The notes: generated by a model not told the origin, from the sequence alone. Numbered from the stretch's first letter, positions 11,501 through 22,612 are shown. The stretch is 64,000 bases of DNA from Elephas maximus indicus (GCF_024166365.1 NC_064820.1:49887501-49951500); one strand, 5' to 3'. A program made the numbers and translations.

Positions 11501-14500
11501 GGGTGCCCATGGATGGGCAGCACCCCCTCTTCAGCCCACCCACCCATGCCAGGAGCCCATGGTCTGGTGGCACCTTCTGCCCACCCACCCACACAAGGCA
11601 CCCACAGACAGGCAGTGCCCACTCCTAAGTCCAGCCACCTGAACTGAGGCCCACAGACTGGCAGCGTCTGCTTCTCTACCTGGCCGCTGGTCCCAGGGGC
11701 CCAGGGACTGGAAGCACCCCCTTTTATGCCCAGCCAACTATGCCAGGGGCCCAAGGACCAGTGGCACCCACTTCTATGCCCAACTGTCCACACCAGGGGC
11801 CCATGGACTGGTGGTGCCCACTGCTCCACCCAGCCATCTGCGCTGGGGGCCCAGAGACCAAAGGCATCTCCTATTCCCTCCAGCCACCTGCACCAGGAGT
11901 CCGAGGACTGGCAGCAATCCCCCCACCACATCTCACTCTAGCGGATAGGGCACGCCCTTCTAGTTGGCACCTGTGGATGGACAGTATCCCCTGCTTTACC
12001 CTCTGCACCACCCCCCACCCGAAACCAGAGGTTTGTACTCACTCCGACCACCTTTGCACAACCCTGCCCAACTGGGACCATCCATGACAGTTTCTGCACC
12101 ACCCACCTGGTGACTGAAGACCTAGGCACCCTCACCCTGACCACCTGACAATCAGCAGTGAGCACACACAAAACTCAACCCAGAGACCAGTGAGAATGCT
12201 CTCTACACCCATGTCCAGGTGGCCTGCTGGACGGACATACCACCTCACCACCAACATTAGCTACATCCTCATTTGCCCTGTAAGACCAGTGAATAGAGAC
12301 CCATGCTCACACACCCAGCCACTGCCCCACCCACGGAGACAGGTGGTAAGAGCTCCAGTATGGCCAGACTAGTGACCAGAGTAGCACGCATGTTCCAACT
12401 ATTCAGATATATCAAAACAAAATATCAAGGTGCAGCAAACAAACCTACAATAAATAAATAGGATAAATAAATAACACCTTAATGCCTTGTAGACAACAGA
12501 CAATATCAAATTACATAAAGAAGTGGGACAAGATGGCTCCAGGAAGTGACCAAAATAAAGAACCAGGAAACCTTCAGGAGGAAGAAATGGTAATGGAACC
12601 ACTTGATAAGGAATTTAAAAGACTAATATATAGGATTCTCCAAGAGATAAGGAAAACACAGATAAAACAAAGGAAAACACAGACAAAATCAAGGAAAATA
12701 CAAAGCAATAGAAGAATTCAAGAAAACAACAGAAGAACAAAATGACAAAATAAATAGACAATTAGAAACTATACAAAAAACAGCAACTAGATATCCAAAT
12801 GATTAACAATAAAGTTTCAGAAATAGACAATTCAATACAAGGACACAAGAGCAGAGTTGAATCAATGGAAGACAGAAGCAGCAAAATACAGGACAAATCC
12901 CTTGATACCAATCTGTTTGAGGAAATATCAGAAAAAATAATGAAAAAAAAATGAAGAAAGCCTAAGAACTGTATGGGACACTATCAAGAGGAAAAAATTA
13001 CATATGATCAGAATTCCAGAACAGGAGGAGGCAAAAAACAAAAACAAATAAACAAAAAACACAGGGAGAATTATTGAAGATTTGCTGGCAGAAAACTTCC
13101 CTAATATCATGAAAAATGAGAAAATACCCATCCAAGACGCACAATGAACCCCATATATGATATAATCCAAAAGAAAGTCACTAAGACATATCATAATCAA
13201 ACTTGCCAAAACCAAAACAAAGACTCCTCAGAGCAGCTTGGGAAAAACAAGTTACTTACAAAGGAGAACCAATAAGACTAAGTTCTGATTGCTTGGCAGA
13301 AATCAAGCAGGCAAGAAGGCAATGAGATAATATATATAAAACCTTGAGAGAAAAAAACTGCCAATGAAGAATTATATATCCAGCAAAGCTGTCTCTCAAA
13401 ATCGATGGCAAAATTAGGACATTTCAAGATAAACAGAAATTAAGGGAATTTGTAAAACCCAGATCAACTTACAAGAAATGTTAAACAGAGTCCTTTGGAC
13501 AGAGAAGCAACAACAGCATACAACAACCTGAGATTAGGACACAGGACAGCACCAGCCAGATACCAACCCAGATAAAGGATTCTCAAAAATAAAACAAAGC
13601 TAAAAGACTGAAAACAGGGAATCAGAGACATCAGCTGTAAATGATGACAACATCAAAACCAAAAGGGGGAATAAACGGTATAGTTATTGAACTTTCTTAT
13701 GGTGGGGAGCTCAAGGCGATATCAAGAAATAAAAGACTGCTTTAAACACAGGAAGATAAAGGTACATTTAAAGGTAACCACAAAGAAAGTTAACAAAGCT
13801 ACTCATCAAAATAAAAAAGAAGAAAAACATAAAGACTCAGTAAATACAAAATCAACAACAATGTAAGAAATGAAAAGAAAATCCACAAACAAAAAGAACT
13901 TAGCACTGAAAATTAAGTGGAACAAAGAAACCAGCAACACCACAAAAAAAAGGGAAGTACAACAAAATGACAGAAGTAAACTCATACCTATTGATAATCA
14001 CACTGAATGTAAATGGCTTAAATGCACCAATAAAGACAGAGAAATTGGCAGAATGGATTAAAAAAAAAAAACGACTCATCAACATGCTGTCTATAGGAGA
14101 CACACCTTAGACACAAAAACATAAACTAAAACTCAAAGGATGGAAACAAATATATCAAACAATAACCAAAAAAGAGTAGGAGTAACAATATTAATCTCTG
14201 ACAAGATAGACTTCAGGGGACAATCCACCATAATGAGTAAAGAAGGATATTATATAATGATTAAAGCGTCAATCCACCAAGAGGGCATAACCATAGTAAA
14301 TATATACCCAATGACAGAGCTCCAAAATACATAAAACAAACTCTAACAGCACTGAAAACAGAAATTGACAGCTTCACAATAATAGAAAGAGACTTCAACA
14401 CACCACTCTCGGTAAAGGACAGAACATCTAGAAAGAAACTCAACAAAGATACAGAAAATCTAAAGACCACAATCAGCCCACTTGACCTCATAGACATATA

Positions 14501-15958
14501 CAGAACACTCCACCCAACAGATGCAAAGTACACATTCTTTTCCGATGCATGTGGAATGTTCTCCAGAATAGACCACATCTTAGGCCACAGAGCAACCCTC
14601 AACAAAATCCAAAACACTGAGATAATACAAAGTAAATTCTCTGATCACAATGCCATCAAAGTAGAAATTAAGAACAGGAAGAGCAAGAAAAAAAAAATCG
14701 ATTTCAAGGAAAACGAGTAACACTGTGCTTAAAAATCACTGGGTAACAGAAGAAATCACAGATGGAATAAAAAAATTCCTAGGATCAAATGAGAATGAAA
14801 ACACATCATATCAAAACCCTTGGGACACAGCAAAGGCAGTCCTCAGAGGTCAATTTATAGCAACAGATGCACACATCAAAAAAGAGGAAAGGAATAAAAT
14901 CAAAACATTAGCTATACAACTCAAACAAATAGAAAGAGAACAGGAAAAAAAGCCCACAGCCACCAGAAGAAAGGAAATAATAAAGATCAGAGCAGAAATA
15001 AATAAAATAGAGAACAGAAAAACAATAGAAAGAATCAACAAAACAAAAAGTTGATTCTTTGAAAGGATCAACAAGATCAACAATCAATTAGCGGATCTAC
15101 AGTTTTCTGGGTGCATCCATAGTACTGGTAGTCCCCAACTTACAATACATTCAAGTTACGACAAACCGCACTTATGACTATTTTTTTGTACATCCTATTG
15201 TTAGTAATATGTATGTACATATTAAAATATATCTGTAAGTTTATATGTAATGTTTCCAACTCCCAAAGACAAATAAAGATTGGACGTATAAAGATACTGA
15301 TAATAAAAGGCAATATAATGAAAACTAAAGAGAAAAAAAGAGGTATTAAACGGCAGAACTGACTTATGACAGAGTCTTTGGAATATAACCCAGTCCTAAG
15401 TCAGGGACTACCTGTACTTTGTGATGGGAAATAACTTGATTAACAACATGTCCAGATGCTCCTTTAGGGAAGAACTAGATGCTCAAAAAAGAAAAAAAAA
15501 AAAAAAACCCCAAATAAATCGACTTTCTTATTTTATCTTATAATAAGGTCAATTCTAATTAGCTCTAAGTGATCTGTGAAGATCAGTATAATGGTGCTAA
15601 GAAAGTTAAAGGAAAGACCAGAAAAATCACAATACACGCTTCTTACCTTTAATGACAGGGATCCAGCTAGAAAAAAGTGGTCTATATCAATAACAGAGGC
15701 TAAAAATCCAGCTAAAATGATTTCTCCAAAGTCAGTCTTCTTCTTGACTCCAATGACGATCGCCCATGACCACATGCCAATCGTACAATGTATTGCATTA
15801 TCGGAGAGGGCACGAAGCCAGTCATTTTGCTGAATTATGGAAAACTGAAGAAGTCTGTCAGCTACTAGGCAAAATATCCCAAGACCAAGGCTGGAGATAA
15901 GAGATTCAGTGCTACAAGACTGGAGTAAAGCATGGGTTTTTTCAGTCTCTGACGCCAT
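8242..15958 (-). CDS. TMEM267: TMEM267 orthologue, complete two-exon coding region
   Basis: Exons 15958-15647 (312 nt) and 8577-8242 (336 nt) join in phase 0 into exactly 215 codons plus TGA, the length of human TMEM267 (formerly C5orf28). The start is the ATG at 15958-15956, giving [12 protein letters not shown]; a further in-frame upstream start candidate lies 5' but is not family-like. The protein is hydrophobic with several probable membrane segments (roughly residues 20-40, 58-72, 80-100, 118-134, 142-155, 178-200). Conserved polar positions are D53, H57, D91-x-D93-H94, R111-R112-x-x-x-H116, H155-H156-x-R-D159 and R162-H163-G. These resemble the His/Asp layout of the DUF457/YdjM putative membrane hydrolases, which is my inference. 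No frameshift or missing segment is seen. Function in animals is not established. Confidence 0.96.
8578..9260. other. TMEM267 intron, unique part
   Basis: AT-rich intron sequence upstream of the last exon, including a poly-T run at about 8820. No repeat or exon recognised. Confidence 0.5.
9261..9431 (-). mobile_element. AfroSINE
   Basis: Complement shows CACCAGGCGCTCC, GGGGCAGTTCTACTC and the tail CAGAATCGACTTGATGGCAA. Flanked by near-identical 13-mers tgaggatagtgaa (9248-9260) and tgaggagagtgaa (9432-9444). Confidence 0.92.
9445..10300. other. TMEM267 intron, unidentified
   Basis: Looks repeat-like in composition but I cannot assign it to a family. No coding sequence supported. Confidence 0.4.
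10310..10412 (+). mobile_element. L1 3' tail fragment
   Basis: Ends GACTTGATTTGTAAACTTTC..AAAGCACAATAAAAATT plus poly-A, identical in pattern to the L1 tails at 26.4 and 28.67 kb. Strongly 5'-truncated. Confidence 0.75.
10420..10770 (+). mobile_element. old LINE 3' end (unresolved family)
   Basis: GATAATGATACTGTGATTATG-like, GTTAACAATTGTTGAATTTAGATGG and GAAAAGATTTATAATAAAAAG followed by poly-A; a common ancient mammalian LINE 3' end. Family not resolved by eye. Confidence 0.5.
11174..11940 (+). repeat. about 50-bp tandem repeat array in the L1 5' UTR
   Basis: The core CCAGGGGCCCATGGACTGG recurs at 11275, 11325, 11400, 11450 (variant), 11499, 11549, 11594, 11644, 11693, 11743, 11793, 11843 and 11893. 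Spacing is 45-50 bp apart from one 75-bp step, and there is an earlier unit near 11174. About 14-15 degenerate units in all. It explains the long repetitive antisense open frames here. Confidence 0.9.
12482..13600 (+). pseudogene. L1 ORF1 pseudogene
   Basis: The N-terminus ([15 protein letters not shown]) matches the ORF1 start of the minus-strand L1 in this window. It is followed by a basic coiled-coil-like stretch to 12745 and then out-of-frame blocks (for example ENFPNIMKN near 13.09 kb, read in another frame). Several stops and frameshifts are present. The end is approximate. Confidence 0.8.
13966..15060 (+). pseudogene. L1 ORF2 pseudogene (endonuclease domain and linker)
   Basis: Apurinic-endonuclease motifs are readable across frames: [31 protein letters not shown] and [10 protein letters not shown]. 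The post-endonuclease linker follows ([21 protein letters not shown], open 14725-15054). Multiple stops are present. The RT catalytic core is absent because the element ends near 15.09 kb. Confidence 0.85.
15125..15414. mobile_element. short inverted-repeat DNA transposon (pogo/Tigger-like MITE candidate)
   Basis: A 290-bp element with 18-bp termini: CTGGTAGTCCCCAACTTA at the left and the complement of CAGGTAGTCCCTGACTTA at the right (15 of 18 match). It is flanked by TA at 15123-15124 and 15415-15416. AT-rich interior, no transposase. TA target and CAG-type ends fit Tc1/mariner-pogo elements. Confidence 0.7.
15647..15958 (-). CDS. TMEM267: TMEM267 first coding exon
   Basis: Residues 1-104, ending SLSLK before donor AAAG|GTAAGA. 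The 5' UTR part continues to an acceptor (GGCTTTTAG) with first exonic base 15979. It contains the D-x-D-H motif at residues 91-94. Confidence 0.95.
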
Positions 15959-15979
15959 CACAACCAAAGTCAGTATATA
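15959..15979 (-). other. TMEM267: TMEM267 5' UTR part of coding exon 1
   Basis: Short leader between a good acceptor (CTTTTAG) and the ATG. It implies an upstream non-coding exon, most plausibly in the CpG island near 31 kb, giving a 5' intron of about 15 kb. Confidence 0.6.
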
Positions 15980-16940
15980 CTAAAAGCCATCAGGAAACAG
16001 CCTATTTTGTTTACATTTCCAGTCACCCTATAATAGAAAGCACACAAAAATATTAATGGATGATTATGGACACCCACATAATATTTAAACAAGAAAACAT
16101 GAGCAATTAATTTCACAAATAGAAAAAAATAAGACCAAGTTGTAAAAACTAGTATTTCTTAACATGTTATATATAATATGCCATGAGGCCCGAGGATAAT
16201 AGGTTAGCTTTGTAGGAACCATAGTTTATATAGCACTATATATTAAGAATTTCAGAAAGCCTACTGACTGACATCTATTACTTTGAGGTCATCGAACAGT
16301 TCTTCAATCATTGTGTCTACCTACCCAGCAACTACTTCCTAATAACAGCATTCCCTTCCTTTGGCAGAACTGTTTATTACAATACCCCAACTCCAGAGCT
16401 GATCAATTAGAGTTCCCTGGCCCCCTGGTCACAGTGATTAATCTAGTGATGACAGTGACCCAGCCTGGGCCAATCAAACTCCTTTCCAGGATTTTCCTAA
16501 GTAGAGCTGGTAGGGAAAAGTCCTCTTCTTCTTGGAGGCAATGAGCCCCACTACATGGAACAGCCCAGGAAAATGAACTCAGCGTGCACAGAGACACAAA
16601 GATAAGAGGCTAAGAGAATCATGAGAACGTCAAGTCCCCAGGTCTAATCCCTAAAGTTCTCAGAGCTGTACTAGTTCCTGCTACCCCAGCACTTTCCAAT
16701 AAATCTTTTTCCTTTTTTGATCTTCAACCAAAAACCTTAACTGGTATAAAAAGACAATCATAATTCTGTACTGAGTGCTGCTTACTTGGCACAGAATATT
16801 GAAATAGTTTGTCCAGTTAAAGTTATCAATACTGTGTGATACATGAAGTTTTTCTGTTTTGTTTTAATTCTGAGACTAAAGAGTAAATAATTTGAGAATG
16901 ACTCAACGTCCACTCTGTAAAAAGAATTATATGTACCTCA
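15980..16940. other. TMEM267 5' intron, mostly unidentified, with old LTR-like stretch
   Basis: From about 16.39 to 16.73 kb there is LTR-like sequence (CCAGCCTGGGCCAATCAAAC.. ending CCAATAAATCTTTTTCC). The family is unresolved. The rest is unique and AT-rich. Confidence 0.4.
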
Positions 16941-16954
16941 CTATATATTCTAAA

Positions 16955-18420
16955 ATTTGAATGGCAAGATAGTCAAAGACAACAATGAAAAAGAGAAACT
17001 AAGTTGGAGAACTTATATCTTCTGATTTCAAGTCTTATTAGAAAGCTACAGTAATCAAAACAGTGCAGTACTGGGGTAAAGACAGACAAATAGATCAATG
17101 GAACAGAACAGAGTCCAGAAATAGACCCATACGTGTAGAGTCAACCGATTTTTGACAAAGGTACAAAGGCAATTCATTGGTGAAAGTCTACTCAAAAAAT
17201 GGTACTGGAACAACCTGATATTCATATGTAAAAATAATGAACCTCAATCTATATCATACTCTATATACAAACATTAAGTCAAAACGGATCTCAGACCAAA
17301 ATGTAAAACATAGAACTATAAAACGTCTGTAAGAAAACATAGGAGAATATTTTTGGGTCCTTGGGTTATGCATAGAGTTCTTAGCTACAACACCAAAAGC
17401 TCAATACATTAAGAAAAAATTTTGATAACTTGAACTTCATCAAAATTAAGAACTTCTGCTCTCTGAAAGATATGGTTAAGAGAATGAAGACAAGCCACAG
17501 ATTGGGAGAAAATATTTGCAATGAACTGGGAGAAAATATGTATAAATCTCATATTTAATAAAGATATATCTTAACTTGCATCCAGAATATATAAAGAATT
17601 ACCAAGAACAGAAACAGAAAAACAAATAACTCAATACAAAAATGAACAAAAGATTTGAACAGGTACCTTACTAAAAGTGATATAAAGATGGTAACAGGCA
17701 TATGAAGATGCTCAACAAAAAAATTATTAGGAAAATGCAAATCAAGCGACAATGAGAGATCAAAACACACCTATTAGAATGGCTAAAACTAAAGACTGAC
17801 CATACCAAGTGTTGAGAAGGCAATGAAGCAACTGGAACTCTCAAACATTGCTGGTGGGACTGGAAAAAGAGTTATTCAGTTTCTCAAAAATTTAAACATA
17901 AATAATGACTCAGTCATTCCACTCCTAAGTTATACTTACCCAACAGAAGTGGGAATATATGTTCATACAAAGACTTGTACATGGATTTTCACAGCATCTT
18001 TATTTGAATTAGCTCCAACCTGAAAACAACCTAAATGTCCATCAACAAGTGGTGGATAAACAAAGTGCAAAATAAACAAATGAGTAATACATACAACATG
18101 GATGAATCTCAGAATAACTATACTAAGTGAAAGAAGACCAAAAAAAAAGAGTACATAGTGAATGTTTCCATTTATATAAAATTCTAGAAAATGCAAACTA
18201 CAGTGACAGAAAGCAGATCAGTGATTGCTTGGGGACAAGGGCAGGAAGGATTATAAAGGGGCATAGACAAACTTTTGCAGGACAGATACGCTCATTATCT
18301 TGATTGTGGTGACAATTTCACATGTCAAAATGAATCAAATTATACACTTTAAACATGTACAGTTTATTACATGTCAATTATACTTGTAGAAAGCTGCAAA
18401 AAAAGTTAATAAAATATACT
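16955..18420 (+). mobile_element. old L1M fragment, ORF2 3' part and 3' UTR
   Basis: Reads through the ORF2 C-terminal region in broken frames (CTACAGTAATCAAAACAGT.. GGTACTGGAACAACC) and into a 3' end with ATTATACACTTTAAACATG and GTCAATTATACTTG. 5'-truncated and diverged. Confidence 0.82.
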
Positions 18421-19194
18421 TTGTTAATAATAACAGCAGGCTTTCATGAAAAAGAACAATCTGAAAACAAGAAAGATTATGAAGATGATAAACCTGATCA
18501 CCCAATTAAAAAGTAAATAGAAGCAATGCATAGTAGAAGGAATACTTCATACAACAGAATTAGTAATAAGAACACTTTCAAAGATTTTCAAAGCTTAGGG
18601 GGAGAAAAAAGGAGAAAGAGTTTGGCATTGAAAGAAAAAAATAAATTCCAAAAAACAAAAAGAAAATCCTTAGAGTTTCCAGGCCAAAAAAGAAAAAGTT
18701 ACCTGCAAAAGATAGTAAGACTAACATCAACCGTATACGCCAGAATATTGTGGGACATCATTTACAGAGCACTGAGAGAAAAGGATCATGACTATATAAT
18801 TCTAAACAAAACTAAATTGTGGCACATATATGAAGATCATGAATTTTAAGAGTTTTGCCTTAGAAATTTTGATATCCATGTACCATTTCTGGAAAAAAAA
18901 AAAAAAAGGAATGAGAAACAATTTCTAAATCTGGGAGGGGAAGGAAGGAGAGAATAAAGGAACATGATCAATACTGTCAGACAGAAAAGGAAAAAATCAA
19001 AGAACTAACCCTAAAAAAAAAAATTAAAAAGCGATCAGGACCAACCATATAAAATACCACAAAAAATGCGGATATGTTAAATTCTCTATAAAGAGACAAA
19101 AATAATTCAATTGTGACAAAAGGAAATGCCCATCAAGTTATTGTTTATAAGAAAACACCTAAAACAAAAAGTATCAGCAAGATTGGAAATAAAG

Positions 19195-19446
19195 AGCCAA
19201 GATTGGGACCACTCCAGAAATCACCTTCTACAGATAGACAATGATGCTGATAAGGAGTGAACTTCATAACTCAAGTGGGAACACAAGACTATGTGAGTGA
19301 CTCCTGGCTGGTGATGAGATGAGAAGAAATAGGGGGACAGAGGCTGGCTGAATGGACACCGGGAGGACAGGGTATGCATGGCTTTTTGTATGAGACTGAC
19401 TTATTTGGAAACTTTCACCTAATGCACAATTAAAAAAAAAAAAAAG
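19195..19446 (+). mobile_element. L1 3' tail fragment
   Basis: Resembles the end of the other L1 3' UTRs here (CATGGCTTTTTGTATGAGACTGAC, GAAACTTTCACC, CACAATT plus poly-A). The near-repeat AAGATTGGAAATAAAGAG/AAGATTGGAAGTAAAGAG at its two sides is a likely target-site duplication. Confidence 0.7.
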
Positions 19447-19588
19447 ATTGGAAGTAAAGAGATGGAAAAGTATCTATCTAGGAAATACAAACAGAACAAA
19501 GCAGCAGTGGTAACATTAACATCAAACACAGTAGAATTCAAGGCAAAAGTGGTTAAATGGGGCTAAATGGATAAAATATTCACATCAT

Positions 19589-19645
19589 AAAACCAAAAAA
19601 CAAACCCATTGCCATCGAGTCGATTCCAACTCATAGCGACCCTAC
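19589..19645 (-). mobile_element. 57-bp AfroSINE/RTE tail-only insertion
   Basis: Contains only the complement of the SINE tail (AGGGTCGCTATGAGTTGG and the following GAATCGACTCGATGGCAATG). Flanked by the perfect 9-bp duplication tcacatcat (19580-19588 and 19646-19654). Confidence 0.85.
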
Positions 19646-20299
19646 TCACATCATGGTACAGTTATATAAGGTAAGAGGATCATGTCAAACAACATAGCAG
19701 TAAAATATATAAACTAAAACAGGGAGTCAAGAAAATCAGGGCTTCAAAGCAGTTTGTCCCAGTTCAAACCCCTGCTGAGAATTTACATTTCTAATAAGTT
19801 CACAGAAGGTTATACATAAGAATCACCTGGGAATCTTGTTAAAATGTAGATTCCGATTCAGTATATCTGAGGCAGAAATGCAAATTCTCAGCAGGGAACC
19901 GGTTTGATGCCCTGCAGAAAAGGTATAGATAATTGCAATAATTACAAATATGATTTCATACACAAGTATAGGATGTTTTACACTACATAGAACATAATTC
20001 TTTTCAAATGTCTGTGGAATATTTATAAAAATTAACCACATGTTTACTAAACCATCAAAAAGAAAAAAAGTCAGTGAAGCCTAAAAAGTAGAGATGTTCA
20101 GTCCAAATTCTCTGATCACAATGCAATATAATTCATCACATTTTAACAAGTTAAGAAAGAAAAATACAGTGGCCTAATTAGCTCAAAGAAACTCAGCTTA
20201 ATATTGGTGCAGGTAACATTTTTTAAGGTCAAAAGACTTGCCTATCTTTCAAGTGTTAATGCTCCAAAAACATTTCAGGAAAGAAAACAAAAACAGGGA

Positions 20300-20395
20300 C
20301 TTCGTTTGCTTTGTTTGTCAATATATTCTCAGCACACAGAAGGTGCTCAATAAATATTTACTGAATGGATGAATGAAAAATTACCATTCATTGTA
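20300..20395 (+). mobile_element. L2 3' end
   Basis: CAGCACACAGAAGGTGCTC..AATAAATATTTACTGAATGG is the typical L2 tail. Confidence 0.75.
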
Positions 20396-20560
20396 TCTGT
20401 TAGGCATCAGGTATTGTATATTAAATGTAAAAAAGGCACTTAATAAAATGTAACATTTACTTTGTGAAAGAGCCCCCAAAACCTAGGTGCTTGGCATAGG
20501 GTGCAAAATTTTGTTCAGACCTGAAAAGTAAGAGACATTCAAGTCGAGCTTACAGTAATC

Positions 20561-20942
20561 TGCACTGACTCAGAGAAGAAGAGGAGAGGAGAGTCAGAAC
20601 AACTGCTACTCTCAAAAAGAATGTTTTTGTACAAGCCGCTCCTATCTTCGAAAGATAAGACCATTTTCACAAAATGCTTCCGTAGGCTAGCTCCAGGACA
20701 GGACGTTTACAGATTAACTAATATATGACCTATAATTACTAATGTATGACTTGTAATTACTGATGTATGACTAATGATTACTATTTCTCTAAACTTCTCC
20801 TTTATAAAAAGCCCTTCTTACTTTGGGACATGTTGTACGTTTGCTTCGTGTTCCCCAACTTGGGTTCCCCACTCGAGTTGCTATCCCTTCAATAAAACTC
20901 TTTATTTTCACTTTAACAGAGTGAGCTGTGATCCTCTTTGAC
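20561..20942 (+). mobile_element. ERV1-like solo LTR
   Basis: LTR layout with a TATA box (TATAAAAA, 20803-20810) and a polyadenylation signal (AATAAA, 20891-20896) about 85 bp later. GT-rich sequence follows and it ends TTTGACA. Upstream of the TATA box a run of AATTACTAATGTATGACT units repeats about every 21 bp. No body or second LTR is seen. Boundaries approximate. Confidence 0.65.
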
Positions 20943-20985
20943 AATTTCTGGAATCTCCATTTTTAGCAAGTACACATACCAGGTG

Positions 20986-21500
20986 TCATGGATTGCGTTG
21001 TATCCCCCCAAATATATGTGTCAACTTGGTTAGGCCATGCTTCCCGGTATCGTATGGTTGTCCTCCATTTTGTGATTGTAATTTTATGTTAAGAGGATTA
21101 GGGTGGGATTGTAACACCACCCTTACTCAGGTCACCTCCCTGATCCAGTGTAAAGGGAGCTTCCCTGGTGTGTGGCCTGTACCACCTTTTATCTCTTGAG
21201 AGATAAAAGGAAAGGCAAGCAAGCAGAGTTGGGGACCTCATACCACTGAGAAAGAAGCACCAGGAGCAAAGGGGGTCCTTTGGACACAGGGTCCCTGCAC
21301 CTGAGAAGCTCCTCTACCAGGGGAAGATTGAGGACAAGGACCTTCCTACAGAGCCTGCAGAGAGAGAAAGCCTTCCCCTAGAGCTGACACCCTGAATTTG
21401 GACTTTTAGCCAACTTTACTGTGAGAAAATAAACTTCTCTTTGTTAAAGCCATTCACTTGTGGCATTTCTGTTATAGTAGCCCTAGATGACTAAGACAGC
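20986..21500 (+). mobile_element. ERVL-MaLR-type solo LTR
   Basis: Starts TGTCATGGATTGCGTTGTATC, carries TTTATCTCTTGAGAGATAAAAGG, and ends CCCTAGATGACTAAGACA. Same family as the LTRs at 1.0 and 22.6 kb. Confidence 0.85.
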
Positions 21501-22612
21501 AGGTAATTCTTATGTTTATTAAACAACGAGAATCACTAGTTCACCCTGCCCCAAAGTGGTCAAAACCTGAAGACACTACCTTAAAAGTCAGAAACACTAC
21601 AACTATTCTAACATTTTTCTGACAGTTTTGATCAATGTGCTAAGGCCAAAAAAATAAATCATCGCCTTGTCAGGAAGATAATTACATTAGTTTGCGGGTG
21701 AAATGACTGCCTATACAACAGGATCAACTGAAAATTGTTAGAATTTAAGTTCTAAAAGGGGACTACTTTGAAGGCAAATAGTAAAACAATCTTGTTAATA
21801 TACCAGGACTAATCATTAAAAGAAAAATTAACATTCACAACAGCAACAAAAATTCAAAATACCAAGGAATAAACTAATCAGGAAATGTATATTAAGAACT
21901 ACAAAACTTTATTAAAGAACATAATGGCTTTGCAGTATGTCAACTCAGCTAAGCTGGAATTACATTTCCCAGAATTCCCTTCGCTGTACAGTTCTGGGTA
22001 GTGTTATCTGCAGGCGACATTTTGCATGAGATATGGAAGGCAGAAGTGAAAAAGTGGCCATATTTTTTACGCTGTGAAGGTTAGGGCAAGGCACCAGACA
22101 CTGTGGCAACTTGCTTGTGTTGTTGCTGATCTGCTAGCTCACCTTGCTAGCATGGGAAAACAGCTGGTCCTGCAGTTCCTTCAGCTCCCACCTAGCTCTT
22201 TCTTGTGGGGCTTTCTTCAGCTTCTCCAAATCCTAGTCTTCAGATGCAGCTTTGAGGTTAAGTGCCAACCTCTCCTGCAGCTCACCCAAAGCATCAAAGC
22301 TAGATCTGGTGAGAGGCTCATGCAGGTTCCATTTGCTTCCCAAGGATTTCAGTTTGTCTTTGCTCTATTCACATCCAGCTTCCCTTACCAGTTCCTCCTC
22401 TAGCTGATCTGCACCAACTTCAGACTCAACAATAGACTCTGAGGCAACAAACAGCCTATACAGACTGGTCTACCAGCTCCTCTAATTATGTAAGTTCCAA
22501 CCACTATAAATTCCTTATTCTTTATCACACAAAGTAGTTCTGTTTCTTTGATCAAACTTAATTGATGCAAAAGCCAGACTATTTTATTGCATAAGAAGAC
22601 AACATTGATGGT
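21501..22612. other. TMEM267 5' intron, partly LTR-like, unresolved
   Basis: About 21.95-22.56 kb resembles an ancient interspersed repeat (TTACATTTCCCAGAATTCC.. ATAAATTCCTTATTC). I cannot name the family. No coding sequence. Confidence 0.4.

Larger units (their letters stand above)
10779..15090 (+). mobile_element. L1 retrotransposon, 5' end intact, 3' half missing
   Basis: Plus-strand L1 in the TMEM267 coding intron, opposite in orientation to the gene. It starts just after an A-rich tract with GGTCCAAGATGGCGG, a canonical L1 5' end. The 5' UTR runs to about 12.45 kb and contains a 50-bp tandem array. ORF1 (about 12.48-13.6 kb) and the ORF2 endonuclease (about 13.97-14.72 kb) are broken by frameshifts and stops. 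The sequence loses L1 identity at about 15.09 kb, shortly into the RT region, with no RT core, 3' UTR or poly(A). Loss of the 3' end is unusual for L1 and points to a later deletion or rearrangement. More diverged than the copy at 43-49 kb. Confidence 0.88.
18421..20160 (+). mobile_element. ancient L1/HAL1-like sequence with younger insertions
   Basis: Degenerate LINE-like sequence, e.g. AGTAAAGAGATGGAAAAGTATC..CAGCAGTGGTAACATTAACATC near 19.46 kb and a DHNAI-like segment near 20.1 kb. Interrupted by a younger L1 tail (19.2-19.44 kb) and a SINE tail (19.59 kb). Confidence 0.55.

Noticed and set aside
11332-11931. 199-codon minus-strand open frame, Trp/Gly-rich
   Set aside because: Lies wholly in the 50-bp tandem array of the L1 5' UTR; its periodic WxxG composition follows from the repeat.
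12482-12745. 87-codon plus-strand frame as a small gene
   Set aside because: Homologous to the L1 ORF1 N-terminus in the 43-49 kb L1; pseudogene.
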